In this document: positions 18,551 through 27,376 of the stretch, in pieces
Layout: the number at the start of each line of letters is the position of its first letter
How positions within the stretch are numbered: position 1 is the stretch's first letter
From: Anabaena sp. UHCC 0187
GTDB taxonomy: Bacteria; Cyanobacteriota; Cyanobacteriia; Cyanobacteriales; Nostocaceae
Length of the DNA: 64,000 nt
Assembly (NCBI RefSeq): GCF_009712035.1
Contig: NZ_VILB01000011.1
Location: 67,146 to 131,145, forward strand
Direction: 5' to 3'
Made by a program: the position numbers and the translations under genes
Notes under the pieces: generated by a model
The model's database searches: none
What the model was told of the DNA's origin: nothing
What the model saw: only the letters and a program-made list of their open reading frames with translations

Positions 18551-19918
18551 ATGTCGAATTTAAATCACCAGATTTCCCTGTTAGAACTTATACAAATTTT
18601 ATCGGCACATCGTCAAAATATTATTTTGAATTTACATAAGTTAAAGGAAGATTACCACCGAACTGGGATTAAACGGGTGAGAGGTGTGAGAGATATTAAT
18701 GGTGATTTGATTACTCCTTGGTTACAAACTGAGGATGTTTATACTGGTGATTTTGTGCAAATGGGTGTATTTGCTATGAATCGCAATACAGCTACTATTA
18801 ATATGTTGGTAAAGCGGAAGGTTAAGCTGGTAAAATCTGAAGATAATACCCCCATGATTGAAGTTGCGGGGTTGCTGGCTAATGATTTGGATAATTTTAA
18901 TAATTATACCATTATTAAAGATGGGAAAGTTAATGTTTCCGTTTTAAATATCAAAATCAGCAACAAGAAAGTATTTGATTTATTGCAAGCTAAAGGTGTA
19001 ATTATTGCTGACAAGTTTGATTTCAATTCTGAGTATACAATTCAGTTAGATAATTTACCATTAGTTCCTGTTAATATCAATCTTGGTAGTATTGATGGTT
19101 TATTTACTCAATTAGCAGAAATTAAAGTTGTTACGAGTATTTTGTCTGCTTGTTTACGTCATCAATCAGATGTCTTTGTGAGTAATCAGGTAGAGGAATT
19201 AAAACAACATTATTTGTCAAAAAATCTCTATCTGAATTTTCCTAAAACTCAGGAATATCCAGATACAATTGATTCTCATATCAGTTATAAAATTGAGTTT
19301 GGTAATCAGGATATTCTCAATTTGAGTAAATTATCTGCTGCTAATCAATTTTTAGCGCGAAGATATGAGGTTTATGACAAAGAAACTGGGGAGATTTTCC
19401 CTAAACCAACTTGGGAAATGGGGTTAAATCAAAATATCGGTTTTCGACAAAAAGCCCTTTCTTCAAGAATGAAACTGACTAAAGTTGATGATTTTATGAA
19501 ACCCATTTTTGACGACTTTCTGGGAATTAATATCAATGGTAAAGTAGGGGAAATTCTCAATAAAGTTGGTGATCATAGTTTAGCATTATTATTATATGCT
19601 CAACACGCTGGTAAATCTGTTAGTAGAGAAGATTTGATTGCAGCTATGACGACAGCTTACCAAAAATTAGCGGCTTATGTTGAAAAAATTTACCAAGAAA
19701 ATATTTCCCCTATGGTATTTTACATTGGTGCGACAGGACTTTTACCAAATCAAATATCAGCTAAAGCCATGACTGCTGATGAATTAGCTGCTAAATATCC
19801 CCATTTGCAATTTTCCAAACATGAACAAGCAGGGACATTTTTTGAAGTTGGAAATACCATTATTAGCGTTTACCCCCAAACTGAATATTACAGTAAAAAG
19901 TCATTAGCTGTTAGTTAG
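18551..19918 (+). CDS. Hypothetical protein of unknown family
   Basis: I do not recognise this 455-residue protein. It begins with a helix-rich segment (LLELIQILSAHRQNIILNLHKLKEDYH), followed by beta-rich sequence to about residue 210, then a mixed part with a long C-terminal helical region (LIAAMTTAYQKLAAYVEKIYQENI). There is no signal peptide, membrane segment or known nucleotide-binding motif. Asparagine and isoleucine are frequent and codons are strongly AT-ending. GGGGG lies just upstream (TTTAGGGGGTTTTATG). The gene is bounded by a CGCAGAG repeat upstream and a palindromic repeat downstream, as accessory genes often are here. Confidence 0.7.
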   Translation: MSNLNHQISLLELIQILSAHRQNIILNLHKLKEDYHRTGIKRVRGVRDINGDLITPWLQTEDVYTGDFVQMGVFAMNRNTATINMLVKRKVKLVKSEDNTPMIEVAGLLANDLDNFNNYTIIKDGKVNVSVLNIKISNKKVFDLLQAKGVIIADKFDFNSEYTIQLDNLPLVPVNINLGSIDGLFTQLAEIKVVTSILSACLRHQSDVFVSNQVEELKQHYLSKNLYLNFPKTQEYPDTIDSHISYKIEFGNQDILNLSKLSAANQFLARRYEVYDKETGEIFPKPTWEMGLNQNIGFRQKALSSRMKLTKVDDFMKPIFDDFLGININGKVGEILNKVGDHSLALLLYAQHAGKSVSREDLIAAMTTAYQKLAAYVEKIYQENISPMVFYIGATGLLPNQISAKAMTADELAAKYPHLQFSKHEQAGTFFEVGNTIISVYPQTEYYSKKSLAVS

Positions 19919-19929
19919 TTAATTTTGCA

Positions 19930-19951
19930 GGGGTTTAGCAATGCTAAACCC
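19930..19951. repeat. GGGTTTAGCA palindromic repeat, copy 1
   Basis: GGGTTTAGCA and TGCTAAACCC are joined by a single A at the centre. Related copies lie at 32535-32561 and 33300-33324. This one sits 11 bases after the preceding stop and upstream of an Rpn-type gene, and could act as a transcript-end hairpin. Confidence 0.85.
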
Positions 19952-20012
19952 TAAATATTTTTGGAGTTTGATATGGTAAAATATCAAGACTTGCTATTTT
20001 CAACAATCTCTC

Positions 20013-20831
20013 ATGTATGACAATATCTGTAAATTCATTGCCGAAAATTACAAAGATGACATAGCGACATGGTTGCTAGGTTCACCAATCAAATTAACAG
20101 AACTTAGTCCCACGGAATTATCAAATGATCCAATTAGAGCAGATTCATTAATATTATTACAATCAGATGAATTAGTTTTACATACAGAATTTCAAACCGA
20201 TACTGATGAAGATATGCCCTTTAGGATGTTAGATTATCGAGTTAGGGTATATCGTCGGTTTCCTCAAAAAGAAATGCGTCAAGTCGTCATCTATCTGCGA
20301 AAAACGAGTTCTGACTTAGTAAGTGAAAATAGTTTTAAATTAAACAACACTTACCATCAATTTGAGATAATTAGACTTTGGGAACAACCAACAGCCCAAT
20401 TTATGACAGTTCCAGGTTTATTACCTTTTGCAGTGCTAAGTCAGACAAAAGATCCTAAAATGGTATTAAGCCAAGTAGGAGAAGCAGTAGCAGCCATTAC
20501 AGATCAAAAGATACAAGGAAATATAGCTGCTGCTAGTGCAGTTTTAGCAGGTCTTGTGTTAAAAAAAGATGTAATTAGGAAGATTTTCAGGAGTGAGATT
20601 ATGCGAGAATCAGTGATATATCAAGAAATTCTGGAAGAAGGTGAAGCTAAAGGTATTGTAAAAGGTGAAGCTAAAGGTAAAGCTGAAGGAATAGCGGAAG
20701 CAACCAAAAAGTTAGCTTTAAATTTGTTAAGAATTGGTATGAGTTTACAACAAATTTCTGAAGTTACGGAATTATCTCTGGAACAAGTTCAAGCTTTAGA
20801 AAAAGAGATAAAAAATCCTACTTCTAACTAA
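20013..20831 (+). CDS. Rpn family recombination-promoting nuclease / putative transposase-like protein
   Basis: The 272-residue protein belongs to the Rpn/YhgA-like PD-(D/E)XK nuclease families common in cyanobacteria. The nuclease core is at the N-terminus: Asp in RADSLILL, then E-x-Q in HTEFQTD, then RMLDYRVRVYRRFP and VVIYLRK. The C-terminal tail contains a glycine-glutamate-lysine rich segment (GEAKGIVKGEAKGKAEG), a linker typical of the family, followed by a helix-turn-helix-like end (LRIGMSLQQISEVTELSLEQV). It appears intact. Nuclease activity and host role are predicted only. Confidence 0.85.
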   Translation: MYDNICKFIAENYKDDIATWLLGSPIKLTELSPTELSNDPIRADSLILLQSDELVLHTEFQTDTDEDMPFRMLDYRVRVYRRFPQKEMRQVVIYLRKTSSDLVSENSFKLNNTYHQFEIIRLWEQPTAQFMTVPGLLPFAVLSQTKDPKMVLSQVGEAVAAITDQKIQGNIAAASAVLAGLVLKKDVIRKIFRSEIMRESVIYQEILEEGEAKGIVKGEAKGKAEGIAEATKKLALNLLRIGMSLQQISEVTELSLEQVQALEKEIKNPTSN

Positions 20832-20966
20832 ACTAACTTCGATGTTTTTGGTTTCCATTTTCATAAAAATGATATCCCTGATTTTCAGCACAAGTCGGGG
20901 ATATTCAATCCAAATTTTTCGCACAATCTCTCTTAGAGGATGTTTTAAAAGTTTGTAATGTGTAAA

Positions 20967-21063
20967 CAGACCCCTCTCCAAACCTCTCCCCTACGAGGGG
21001 AGAGGCTTTAAAACCCCCATTCCCTTGTAGGGAAGGGGGGTAGGGGGGTTAGGTTTTTGGAGA
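20967..21063. repeat. CCTCTCCCC palindromic intergenic repeat, copy 1
   Basis: This block contains CCTCTCCCC, a short loop, GGGGAGAGG (20983-21005), then CCCTT and AAGGG pairs and a G-rich tail. A copy in the opposite orientation is at 51422-51512. It is a dispersed cyanobacterial intergenic repeat with strong hairpin potential. Confidence 0.85.
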
Positions 21064-21183
21064 TTATGGGTTTCATATAATACTTTATGGCTAACGCCAC
21101 GCTTTGCTATCAAACAACCTCTTAGAGATCACCCAGGGTAGACGCAAAGAAGATATAAACATATCAAGCATATTTACAGGATA

Positions 21184-21267
21184 ATTGATTTACGCCTATA
21201 GATACCTGTGTCTTGACCTTACTTTTTACATATGCAAAGTAATAAATACACAACAGCGTAAATCAAT
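21184..21267. repeat. 12-base perfect inverted repeat
   Basis: ATTGATTTACGC at 21184-21195 is matched by GCGTAAATCAAT at 21256-21267. The 60 bases between hold no gene. It lies downstream of pedR in a 515-base gene-free region that otherwise holds the CCTCTCCCC repeat and a terminator. Its role is unknown. Confidence 0.75.
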
Positions 21268-21304
21268 CACCTATACTCAAAAGCATAAATCTACAAAATA
21301 GCGT

Positions 21305-21327
21305 AAAAGCTTGATTAATTAGCTTTT
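21305..21327 (-). terminator. Terminator after pedR
   Basis: On the minus strand the stem AAAAGCT/AGCTTTT (21321-21327 with 21305-21311) lies 20 bases after the pedR stop and ends in a short T-rich stretch. The stem is AT-rich, so it is moderate in strength. Confidence 0.6.
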
Positions 21328-21346
21328 TAACTGCCACTTTGCATGA

Positions 21347-21622
21347 CTAGGACATACTTTGATCATTCCGCAGCGGAAGAGAGCAGCAATTAACATCATT
21401 CAAACAGACTTTTCCCCATTGTAAAGCCCAACGCACCAAAGCCACACGGTTATCAGTCTTAGTCTTGCTGAGAATGTTGCTAATATGGTTATCAACTGTC
21501 CGTTTACTAATTTCCAGTTTGACTGCAATTTCTTGGTTAGTTAAGCCGGTGGCCACTAAGTCGATAATTTGCAGTTCTCTGTCTGACAGACTAACACGGG
21601 TCCCAGACTCACTAGTAGCCAT
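21347..21622 (-). CDS. pedR: Small LuxR-type redox regulator PedR
   Basis: The 91-residue protein is a lone LuxR-type helix-turn-helix: LSDRELQIIDLVATGLTNQEIAVKLEISKRTVDNHISNIL. It has no receiver domain. The tail carries cysteines 73, 79 and 80 (KVCLNDVNCC). This matches PedR (Synechocystis Ssl0564), a regulator that responds to photosynthetic electron transport through thioredoxin reduction of a conserved cysteine reported at position 80. The same position is a cysteine here. It is divergent from the fructokinase gene over 286 bases. Confidence 0.8.
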   Translation of the reverse strand: MATSESGTRVSLSDRELQIIDLVATGLTNQEIAVKLEISKRTVDNHISNILSKTKTDNRVALVRWALQWGKVCLNDVNCCSLPLRNDQSMS

Positions 21623-21908
21623 GACTTACTATTTCTCCCTTGGTATATGTACTCAAATCTTATTCCTCATTCTAGAAGATTCTTTCCGAGGTAGATAGTT
21701 TTAAATGTTGCTAATAATACTAATGTCAAGATTTTCTTTTGATTTTAGGTTTGTAGTCATAGACGCTACAGATTAAAGGTATTGATTTTAACTAGGATGA
21801 ATAAAAAAGCTCTGGGTTCGTGAAGGACATTTTTTTAAGAATCAAAAAGATATCTAGCTTAGTGTCAAACTAAATTTAGATCATGTCCCATCGCAAATCA
21901 AAAATGAA

Positions 21909-22889
21909 ATGAGTAATCCTCAAGTTTTATGTCTTGGTGAAGTCTTATTTGACTGTTTAGCTGATCAATTGGGACTTAAACTAGAAGAAGTGAAATCCTG
22001 GACTCCTTACCCAGGAGGAGCGCCCGCTAATGTGGCTTGTGCTTTAGTGAAGTTGGGGACATCAGCCGGATTTATGGGTGCAGTGGGCGAGGATGAACCA
22101 GGGAATACACTGGTAACATTATTAGAAGATATTGGTGTAAATACAACGGGTGTGCAACGTCATTCTACAGCACCAACTAGGCAAGTATATGTAGTTAGGG
22201 ATTTAGCAGGCGATCGCACTTTTGCAGGTTTTGGTAAATATGATACTTCAGAATTTGCCGATACCCGTCTCCAAGCTGCAAAATTGCCCCCCGCGCTCTT
22301 TGCTGAAGCCGACTTTTTGATAGTAGGAACTTTAGAACTAGCCTACCCTGAAAGTGAACAAGCGGTTTTGCGAGCTTTGGAGTTAGCAGAACAATATGAC
22401 CTAAAAATTATTCTCGATGTCAATTGGCGACCAGTATTTTGGCAAGATGAAAATATAGCCAAGACCAAAATTCTTTCATTATTAAAGCGATTTGATTTTC
22501 TCAAACTAACCAAAGAAGAAGCACAATGGTTATTTGATACGACAGACCCAGGCGCAATTACTTATAGACTCAATACCTTAGAAGGGGTTTTGGTGACAGA
22601 CGGTGAACATGGTTGTTCCTATTGTTTAGGAGAAAATGAAGGTAAAATCCCGGCTTTTGCCATGTCCGTTGTGGATACAACCGGTGCAGGGGATAGTTTC
22701 TTAGCTGGGTTTATCCATCAATTGCAACAAGTGGGGATTCACAGCCTTAAAGACGCAGAAACAGCCAAAAGAATTGTCATCTATGCCAGTGCTGTGGGAG
22801 CATTAACTACTATTAAACCAGGTGCGATTGCTTCTCAACCTACTGCATCTGAAGTTGATGCTTTTCTAAGTTCTCATCAACTTGTCTAA
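21909..22889 (+). CDS. Fructokinase / PfkB-family carbohydrate kinase
   Basis: This 326-residue ribokinase-type enzyme phosphorylates a sugar, most likely fructose. PYPGGAPANVACALVKLG at about residues 37-54 is the PfkB N-terminal signature. VDTTGAGDSFLAGF (catalytic Asp262) is the C-terminal one. The fructokinase-like FDCL and HSTAPTRQVYVV segments support fructose over ribose or adenosine. The length is typical. It is monocistronic with a bidirectional terminator after it. The substrate assignment is inference. Confidence 0.9.
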   Translation: MSNPQVLCLGEVLFDCLADQLGLKLEEVKSWTPYPGGAPANVACALVKLGTSAGFMGAVGEDEPGNTLVTLLEDIGVNTTGVQRHSTAPTRQVYVVRDLAGDRTFAGFGKYDTSEFADTRLQAAKLPPALFAEADFLIVGTLELAYPESEQAVLRALELAEQYDLKIILDVNWRPVFWQDENIAKTKILSLLKRFDFLKLTKEEAQWLFDTTDPGAITYRLNTLEGVLVTDGEHGCSYCLGENEGKIPAFAMSVVDTTGAGDSFLAGFIHQLQQVGIHSLKDAETAKRIVIYASAVGALTTIKPGAIASQPTASEVDAFLSSHQLV

Positions 22890-22924
22890 ATCTCTAAAGC
22901 TGCTCTAATCTTCTTGATGAACTA

Positions 22925-22951
22925 CCCCATCTTACTTTGTTGAAGATGGGG
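22925..22951. terminator. Bidirectional terminator between fructokinase and sfsA
   Basis: CCCCATCTT at 22925-22933 pairs perfectly with AAGATGGGG at 22943-22951. It lies between convergent genes. Short T stretches follow on the plus strand. Confidence 0.75.
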
Positions 22952-22964
22952 TTTCTATATCCCC

Positions 22965-23696
22965 TTAAATTTTCAGTGTTGCTAAACCCAAATAACGGAT
23001 ACCTTCTGGGGATATATCAAAGCGACAAGGAAGAACTTCTAAACCTAGTTTAATTGCTTCCCGTAGCAACTGACCATACACAGGATCTTTACTATCTCCA
23101 GGTGCAAACTCTAAACAATCACCTCGGTTAATAAAATACAGCATAACTGACCGACTTTCGGGTAAAACTTCCATTAATTCCCGTAAATGTTTTTGTCCTC
23201 TTGTGGTTTCTGTGTCGGGAAATAAGACTAAATTTCCTTGCGCCCAAGTTGTATTTTTTACTTCTAAATAAATTGGCCGTTGTTCACCACTCCCCGTCAA
23301 ATAAAAATCTATTCGACTTTTTCGATCTTTTCCATAAACCACTTCCGGCTTAACCTGTTCATATTCTCCCAATTCTGGGAATAAATGTGTTTCTAAAGCT
23401 AATTTGATGACCCGATTGGGTAAAGCCGTATTTACACCAACCCAAGTAGTTGCATTATCATTAACCTGAATTAACTCTAAGGTATAAGCTAATTTGCGTT
23501 GAGGATTATCACTTTTAGAAAGTTGTACAACACTACCAATAGTAGAAACTCCCGTCATTGGGCCTGTATTCGGACAATGTGCTGTTACTACCTCTCCAGA
23601 GTCCAGTTGAATATCAGCAAAAAACCGCTTGTAGCGTTTTAGTAAAATACCAGAATATAGTTTTGGGTAGTTATAAATACAAGGGATCATTGTCAT
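22965..23696 (-). CDS. sfsA: SfsA (sugar fermentation stimulation protein, nuclease-like)
   Basis: The 243-residue protein is SfsA: LLKRYKRFFADIQLDSG, then TAHCPNTGPMTG, VGVNTALPNRV, and a PD-(D/E)XK-like core with SRIDFYLTG, YLEVKNTTW and FPDTETTRGQKHLREL. The family was named for maltose effects in E. coli and has an OB-fold plus nuclease-like domain; its role in cyanobacteria is not established. A TTG start at 23708 is possible, but ATG at 23696 (or 23690) fits the family better. Confidence 0.93.
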   Translation of the reverse strand: MTMIPCIYNYPKLYSGILLKRYKRFFADIQLDSGEVVTAHCPNTGPMTGVSTIGSVVQLSKSDNPQRKLAYTLELIQVNDNATTWVGVNTALPNRVIKLALETHLFPELGEYEQVKPEVVYGKDRKSRIDFYLTGSGEQRPIYLEVKNTTWAQGNLVLFPDTETTRGQKHLRELMEVLPESRSVMLYFINRGDCLEFAPGDSKDPVYGQLLREAIKLGLEVLPCRFDISPEGIRYLGLATLKI

Positions 23697-23819
23697 AAAT
23701 ATTAGCAATTTATTCTCTGTTGGTACATTAAATACTACCTGAATTTACCTTTCTATTGAGTACAATTTATATATCTAGCTAACCGCTATAAGTAAAAACT
23801 AAAAATAACTGGTAAAAAA

Positions 23820-24938
23820 ATGATGAGGAATAAATATGAGTCCCCACTGCATTGCAATATATCAATTGATAATGCCACAGATTACTATTCGCATTCATTG
23901 GAATATTTGTTAATAGTTACTCAAGACCTTTCCCAGGCTTGTTCCCTAGATCAGATTATGGAAATAGCCTTAACCGCAGCCCGGAAAATCACAAAAGCCG
24001 ATGGAGCAACTTTTGTAGTTCTTGATCATGGCTTCTGTTACTATGCCTATGAGAACTCTATTGCTCCCCTTTGGAAAGGTCAGCGAGTTCCCCTAAACCA
24101 CTCTATTGCTGGTTGGGTAATACTGAATAGTCAGCCCGTAATAATTAGTGATATCTACAGTGATGAGAGAATTATCCATAATTTTTACCAACATACCTTT
24201 GTCAAAAGTATGGTCATGGTTTCCCTCGGTATACAGAAACCAATGGGTACTATTGGTATATATTGGCAAAATCACCATGAACCTAGCCTAGAAGCAGTAC
24301 AATTACTGCAAACCATCGCCAATATTGCATGGGTAGCAATGGAGAATTTTCAAGTCCATTCAAAATTGGAGCGAAAATTACGCGAACGGACCGCAGCCTT
24401 AGAAAAGTCGGAGAATCTCCTGCAAAAAGAAATACAAACACACAAAGTTTTAGAAGCGGAAATCCGTTTGCTTTCACTCACTGATGAGTTGACAGGAATA
24501 CACAACCGACATGGTTTTTTCCTGTTATCTGCACAGCAGATTCGGTTAGCCAAGCGTTCACGAACTAATATCAGTATCCTATTTATTGCCATAGAGGGAC
24601 TGAAAAATATTCAAGATACCTGGGGTCAAGAATACGGAGATGATGCTATCTTGTCCACAGCTAGATTACTCAAACGCACCTGTCGCAATTCTGATACCAT
24701 AGGACGATTGGAGGGCAGTGAATTTGTAGTGCTGGCCCAGGGTTGTGATCCTGATTGTCAAATCATAAAACAGCGATTACAAAATGCTATTAACCAATTT
24801 AATGAAAGCAAACAACAGCCATTTCATCTGGCTATAAATATAGGTGTTCAAGCCTATGAAGATAAGCCGCACCTATCACTAGATGATTTAATTACCCTCG
24901 CCCAAATTAATAGCTATCAATCACCACAAAGTAATTAA
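23820..24938 (+). CDS. GAF domain protein with degenerate GGDEF domain
   Basis: The 372-residue protein has a GAF sensor domain (about residues 30-175), a coiled-coil linker (KLERKLRERTAALEKSENLLQKEIQTH) and a GGDEF-type domain starting at LTDELTGIHNRHGFF. The active-site loop reads EGSEF instead of GGDEF, and the first metal-binding aspartate position in LFIAIEGLK is alanine. It is therefore probably not an active diguanylate cyclase and may act as a receptor or scaffold. There is no membrane segment. It is monocistronic. Confidence 0.88.
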   Translation: MMRNKYESPLHCNISIDNATDYYSHSLEYLLIVTQDLSQACSLDQIMEIALTAARKITKADGATFVVLDHGFCYYAYENSIAPLWKGQRVPLNHSIAGWVILNSQPVIISDIYSDERIIHNFYQHTFVKSMVMVSLGIQKPMGTIGIYWQNHHEPSLEAVQLLQTIANIAWVAMENFQVHSKLERKLRERTAALEKSENLLQKEIQTHKVLEAEIRLLSLTDELTGIHNRHGFFLLSAQQIRLAKRSRTNISILFIAIEGLKNIQDTWGQEYGDDAILSTARLLKRTCRNSDTIGRLEGSEFVVLAQGCDPDCQIIKQRLQNAINQFNESKQQPFHLAINIGVQAYEDKPHLSLDDLITLAQINSYQSPQSN

Positions 24939-25083
24939 GGCGCAAAGTCTAATTTATATTATAAATAGATAATTTTTGTAGTCAAATTTACTGTAATCTT
25001 GTCAAGATTGAATATAATAGAGATTACCAGCCTACCATATAGACAAATGTGGCAGACTTGACCACTGCAAGGAGGAATATCCT

Positions 25084-25752
25084 ATGCAAAAAGTCTCATG
25101 TTATCGGGAATTAGAATATGCTTTTCTGTTTACCCTCAGAAAGGTCAATTCCATCAATACGACAGGTTTTCAGCCATTTTTTCAGGATTTACCAATTGAT
25201 CCTTATATTAAGGGTCAATATCGCTCCCGCAGGTTATCGCGGTTTGTAGTTTCTGGAGATAAATTGCTTAAACTTCCCCATGGATATTTATTACAAAGTG
25301 GAGAATATAATCCCTTATTAGGAGATATTAAAAGAGAGTTTGCAGAATTAGATAATGCCCTCATAGAACTGGATATTTTTAAGAATCTAGTTTTCGCATT
25401 CTATGATTCTTGTAAATTACATCCAGAAGCAGAAATTGGTGTTCATCAAATTAGAACTACCTGTTCACCAAATAATTTAGGAAATCCTGCCCCTGAAGGT
25501 ATCCATCAAGATGGTAGCGATTTTATTGGCATCTTTGCTGTAGGTAGAGATAATATTCAAGGGGGAGAAACCCATTTATACAATGCTAAAAAAGAAAAAC
25601 CAGTTTTCAACAAAGTTCTCCAACCTGGAGAAATAATTTTAGTTAATGATCATGAATTTTTCCATTTTACTACTCCCATAAAACCCCAAAATCCAGGCAT
25701 AGGAAGTAGAGATGTATTTGTGATTACTTCTCCTAGTTTAATTACTGATTAA
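25084..25752 (+). CDS. Iron/2-oxoglutarate-dependent dioxygenase (2OG-Fe_Oxy_2 family)
   Basis: The 222-residue protein resembles the PF10014 dioxygenases, some of which hydroxylate free amino acids such as isoleucine. Iron ligands are His141 and Asp143 in GIHQDGSDF, plus a distal His in NDHEFFHF (190 or 194). Arg209 in GSRDVFVI is placed to bind 2-oxoglutarate. GRDNIQGGETHLY is also family-typical. GGAGG at 25071-25075 is a strong ribosome site eight bases before ATG. It precedes a TPR gene and a one-module synthetase, suggesting but not proving a biosynthetic role. Confidence 0.85.
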   Translation: MQKVSCYRELEYAFLFTLRKVNSINTTGFQPFFQDLPIDPYIKGQYRSRRLSRFVVSGDKLLKLPHGYLLQSGEYNPLLGDIKREFAELDNALIELDIFKNLVFAFYDSCKLHPEAEIGVHQIRTTCSPNNLGNPAPEGIHQDGSDFIGIFAVGRDNIQGGETHLYNAKKEKPVFNKVLQPGEIILVNDHEFFHFTTPIKPQNPGIGSRDVFVITSPSLITD

Positions 25753-25770
25753 CTTAAATATAAAGATTTA

Positions 25771-25801
25771 GATCCCTGACTTCTTTAAGAAATCAGGGAT
25801 C
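25771..25801 (+). terminator. Hairpin terminator with GACTTCTT core
   Basis: GATCCCTGA at 25771-25779 pairs with TCAGGGATC at 25793-25801, and an inner TTTCTT-type stem extends it. It follows the dioxygenase gene. Sequence-related hairpins end other genes at 45388-45420 and 48341-48371. Confidence 0.7.
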
Positions 25802-25850
25802 TTGCTGTATACTTAAGGTATTGAGTAATTAATTTTTTCCAATTACTAAT

Positions 25851-27116
25851 ATGAATAATGAATTTTACAATCGCGGATTAGAAAAAGCCCAAAAAAACGA
25901 TTATGCAGGGGCAATAGCAGAATTTAACTATGCTATTAAGGAAAATCCTGGGTTTACCAAGGCATATATTCACCGGGGTTTAGCATATTATGATTCAGGG
26001 GCAATTCTCCAAGCTGTTGATGATTATACGGAAGCTATAAAACTTGATGAATCTAGTGGAGAAGCTTTTTATTATCGGGCTTTGGCTAGGTTAGCATTAA
26101 AAAATCTTTCTGGGGCTTTGGATGATATAGAAAAGGCAATTTGTCTTCATCCCCATGATGCTGCTGCTTATGATTTGCGGGGGATTGTGCGACGAAAACA
26201 AGGATATATTCAAGATGCGATCGCTAACTTTAAAAAAGCAGCCGAATTATATCTAGAACAAAAGGATAAAGAAAAATGTCAAAGTTGTTTGCAAAAAATT
26301 AAACAGCTACAACCACCAGAAAAACCACTACCGCAACCAACCAAGTCTGCACCTATATCTATTATTTCTACTAATCAATATTTTCAGCAATTATTAGTAA
26401 AAGCTGAACAGGGAGAAACCAGAGAAGCCATTGCTGATTTAAACTGGGTATTAAAAGCTGATCCCAACGATGCCCAAGCCTATTGTTGTCGGGGTGTAGT
26501 TCAGTGCAAAGTTGGCAATTATCAAGAAGCCATTGCTGACTTTAATCAAGCACTAAAACTAAATTTTCAAGATGCCCTTGTGTATCGTAACCGAGGTAAA
26601 GCCCGTTCTCAAATAGGTGATCATCAAGGGGCATTATCTGATTTAAATCAAGCATTAAAAATGCAGCCTGAAGATCCTTTAGTTTATGTTGCTAGAGGTA
26701 ATATTTATCGAGAAATGGGTAATTGTTTGAATGCAATTCAAGATTATAGTCAAGCAGTGCAAATTAATCCTGATTATCCCTCTGCATACTATAATCGTGG
26801 TCTTGCCTATACATTGTTGGAAGAAATGCAAAATGCTGTATCCGATTATCAAAAAGCAGCTAGTATTTATTGTGAACAAGAAGACTGGGAAAATTACCAC
26901 CAAGTGTTAAATAAATTACAAAAAATCCAAATCTCCAATCCTGAAATCAAAAATCAGAAAGATGGAATTTTACGTCAGCGGCTTTTGCGTTTAGTGGGGG
27001 GACATTGGGAAATAGCAGAACGTTTAATTCAACAACAAGAATATAATTATCCGGGAATGTCCGATGATTGGTATTTACAAAAAGTAATTGATCAGTTAGA
27101 GAGAGATCGTAACTGA
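25851..27116 (+). CDS. Tetratricopeptide repeat protein
   Basis: The 421-residue protein is built of two blocks of TPR units, about three at residues 3-115 and five at 185-345, separated by a proline-rich linker (PPEKPLPQPTKSAP). Typical unit signatures such as AYYNRGLAYTLLEEMQNAVSDYQKA and AYCCRGVVQCKVGNYQEAIADFNQAL are visible. The last 60 residues (RQRLLRLVGGHWEIAERLIQQQEYNYPGMSD-like) form a separate small domain seen in other cyanobacterial TPR proteins. It has no signal peptide and acts presumably as a cytoplasmic scaffold. Partners are unknown. Confidence 0.9.
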   Translation: MNNEFYNRGLEKAQKNDYAGAIAEFNYAIKENPGFTKAYIHRGLAYYDSGAILQAVDDYTEAIKLDESSGEAFYYRALARLALKNLSGALDDIEKAICLHPHDAAAYDLRGIVRRKQGYIQDAIANFKKAAELYLEQKDKEKCQSCLQKIKQLQPPEKPLPQPTKSAPISIISTNQYFQQLLVKAEQGETREAIADLNWVLKADPNDAQAYCCRGVVQCKVGNYQEAIADFNQALKLNFQDALVYRNRGKARSQIGDHQGALSDLNQALKMQPEDPLVYVARGNIYREMGNCLNAIQDYSQAVQINPDYPSAYYNRGLAYTLLEEMQNAVSDYQKAASIYCEQEDWENYHQVLNKLQKIQISNPEIKNQKDGILRQRLLRLVGGHWEIAERLIQQQEYNYPGMSDDWYLQKVIDQLERDRN

Positions 27117-27376
27117 TTAAACCTGATTTTTCCATAATTCATAAATTTGTCTTAAAATCCTTAAGAAGTTGCAAATTAGTTTTGAGTCAAAATTCTCAAA
27201 ATATTTTGTATTCTTAATTGTTACATCAATTTAGTCAATTGGTATACAATTATTAGTTTTAAAGCATAGGTAAAGATTTTATGAAAGCTTATCTTTGAGT
27301 AGATCAGATTATGGAATCTTACTATAGTATTGATTTTAATAATCAACATGATTACTAAATAAGCGAAAATTCAAAT

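Noticed and set aside
20796-20981. Minus-strand 61-codon frame after the Rpn gene
   Set aside because: It overlaps the Rpn 3' end and repeat sequence, has no ribosome site and no recognisable motif.
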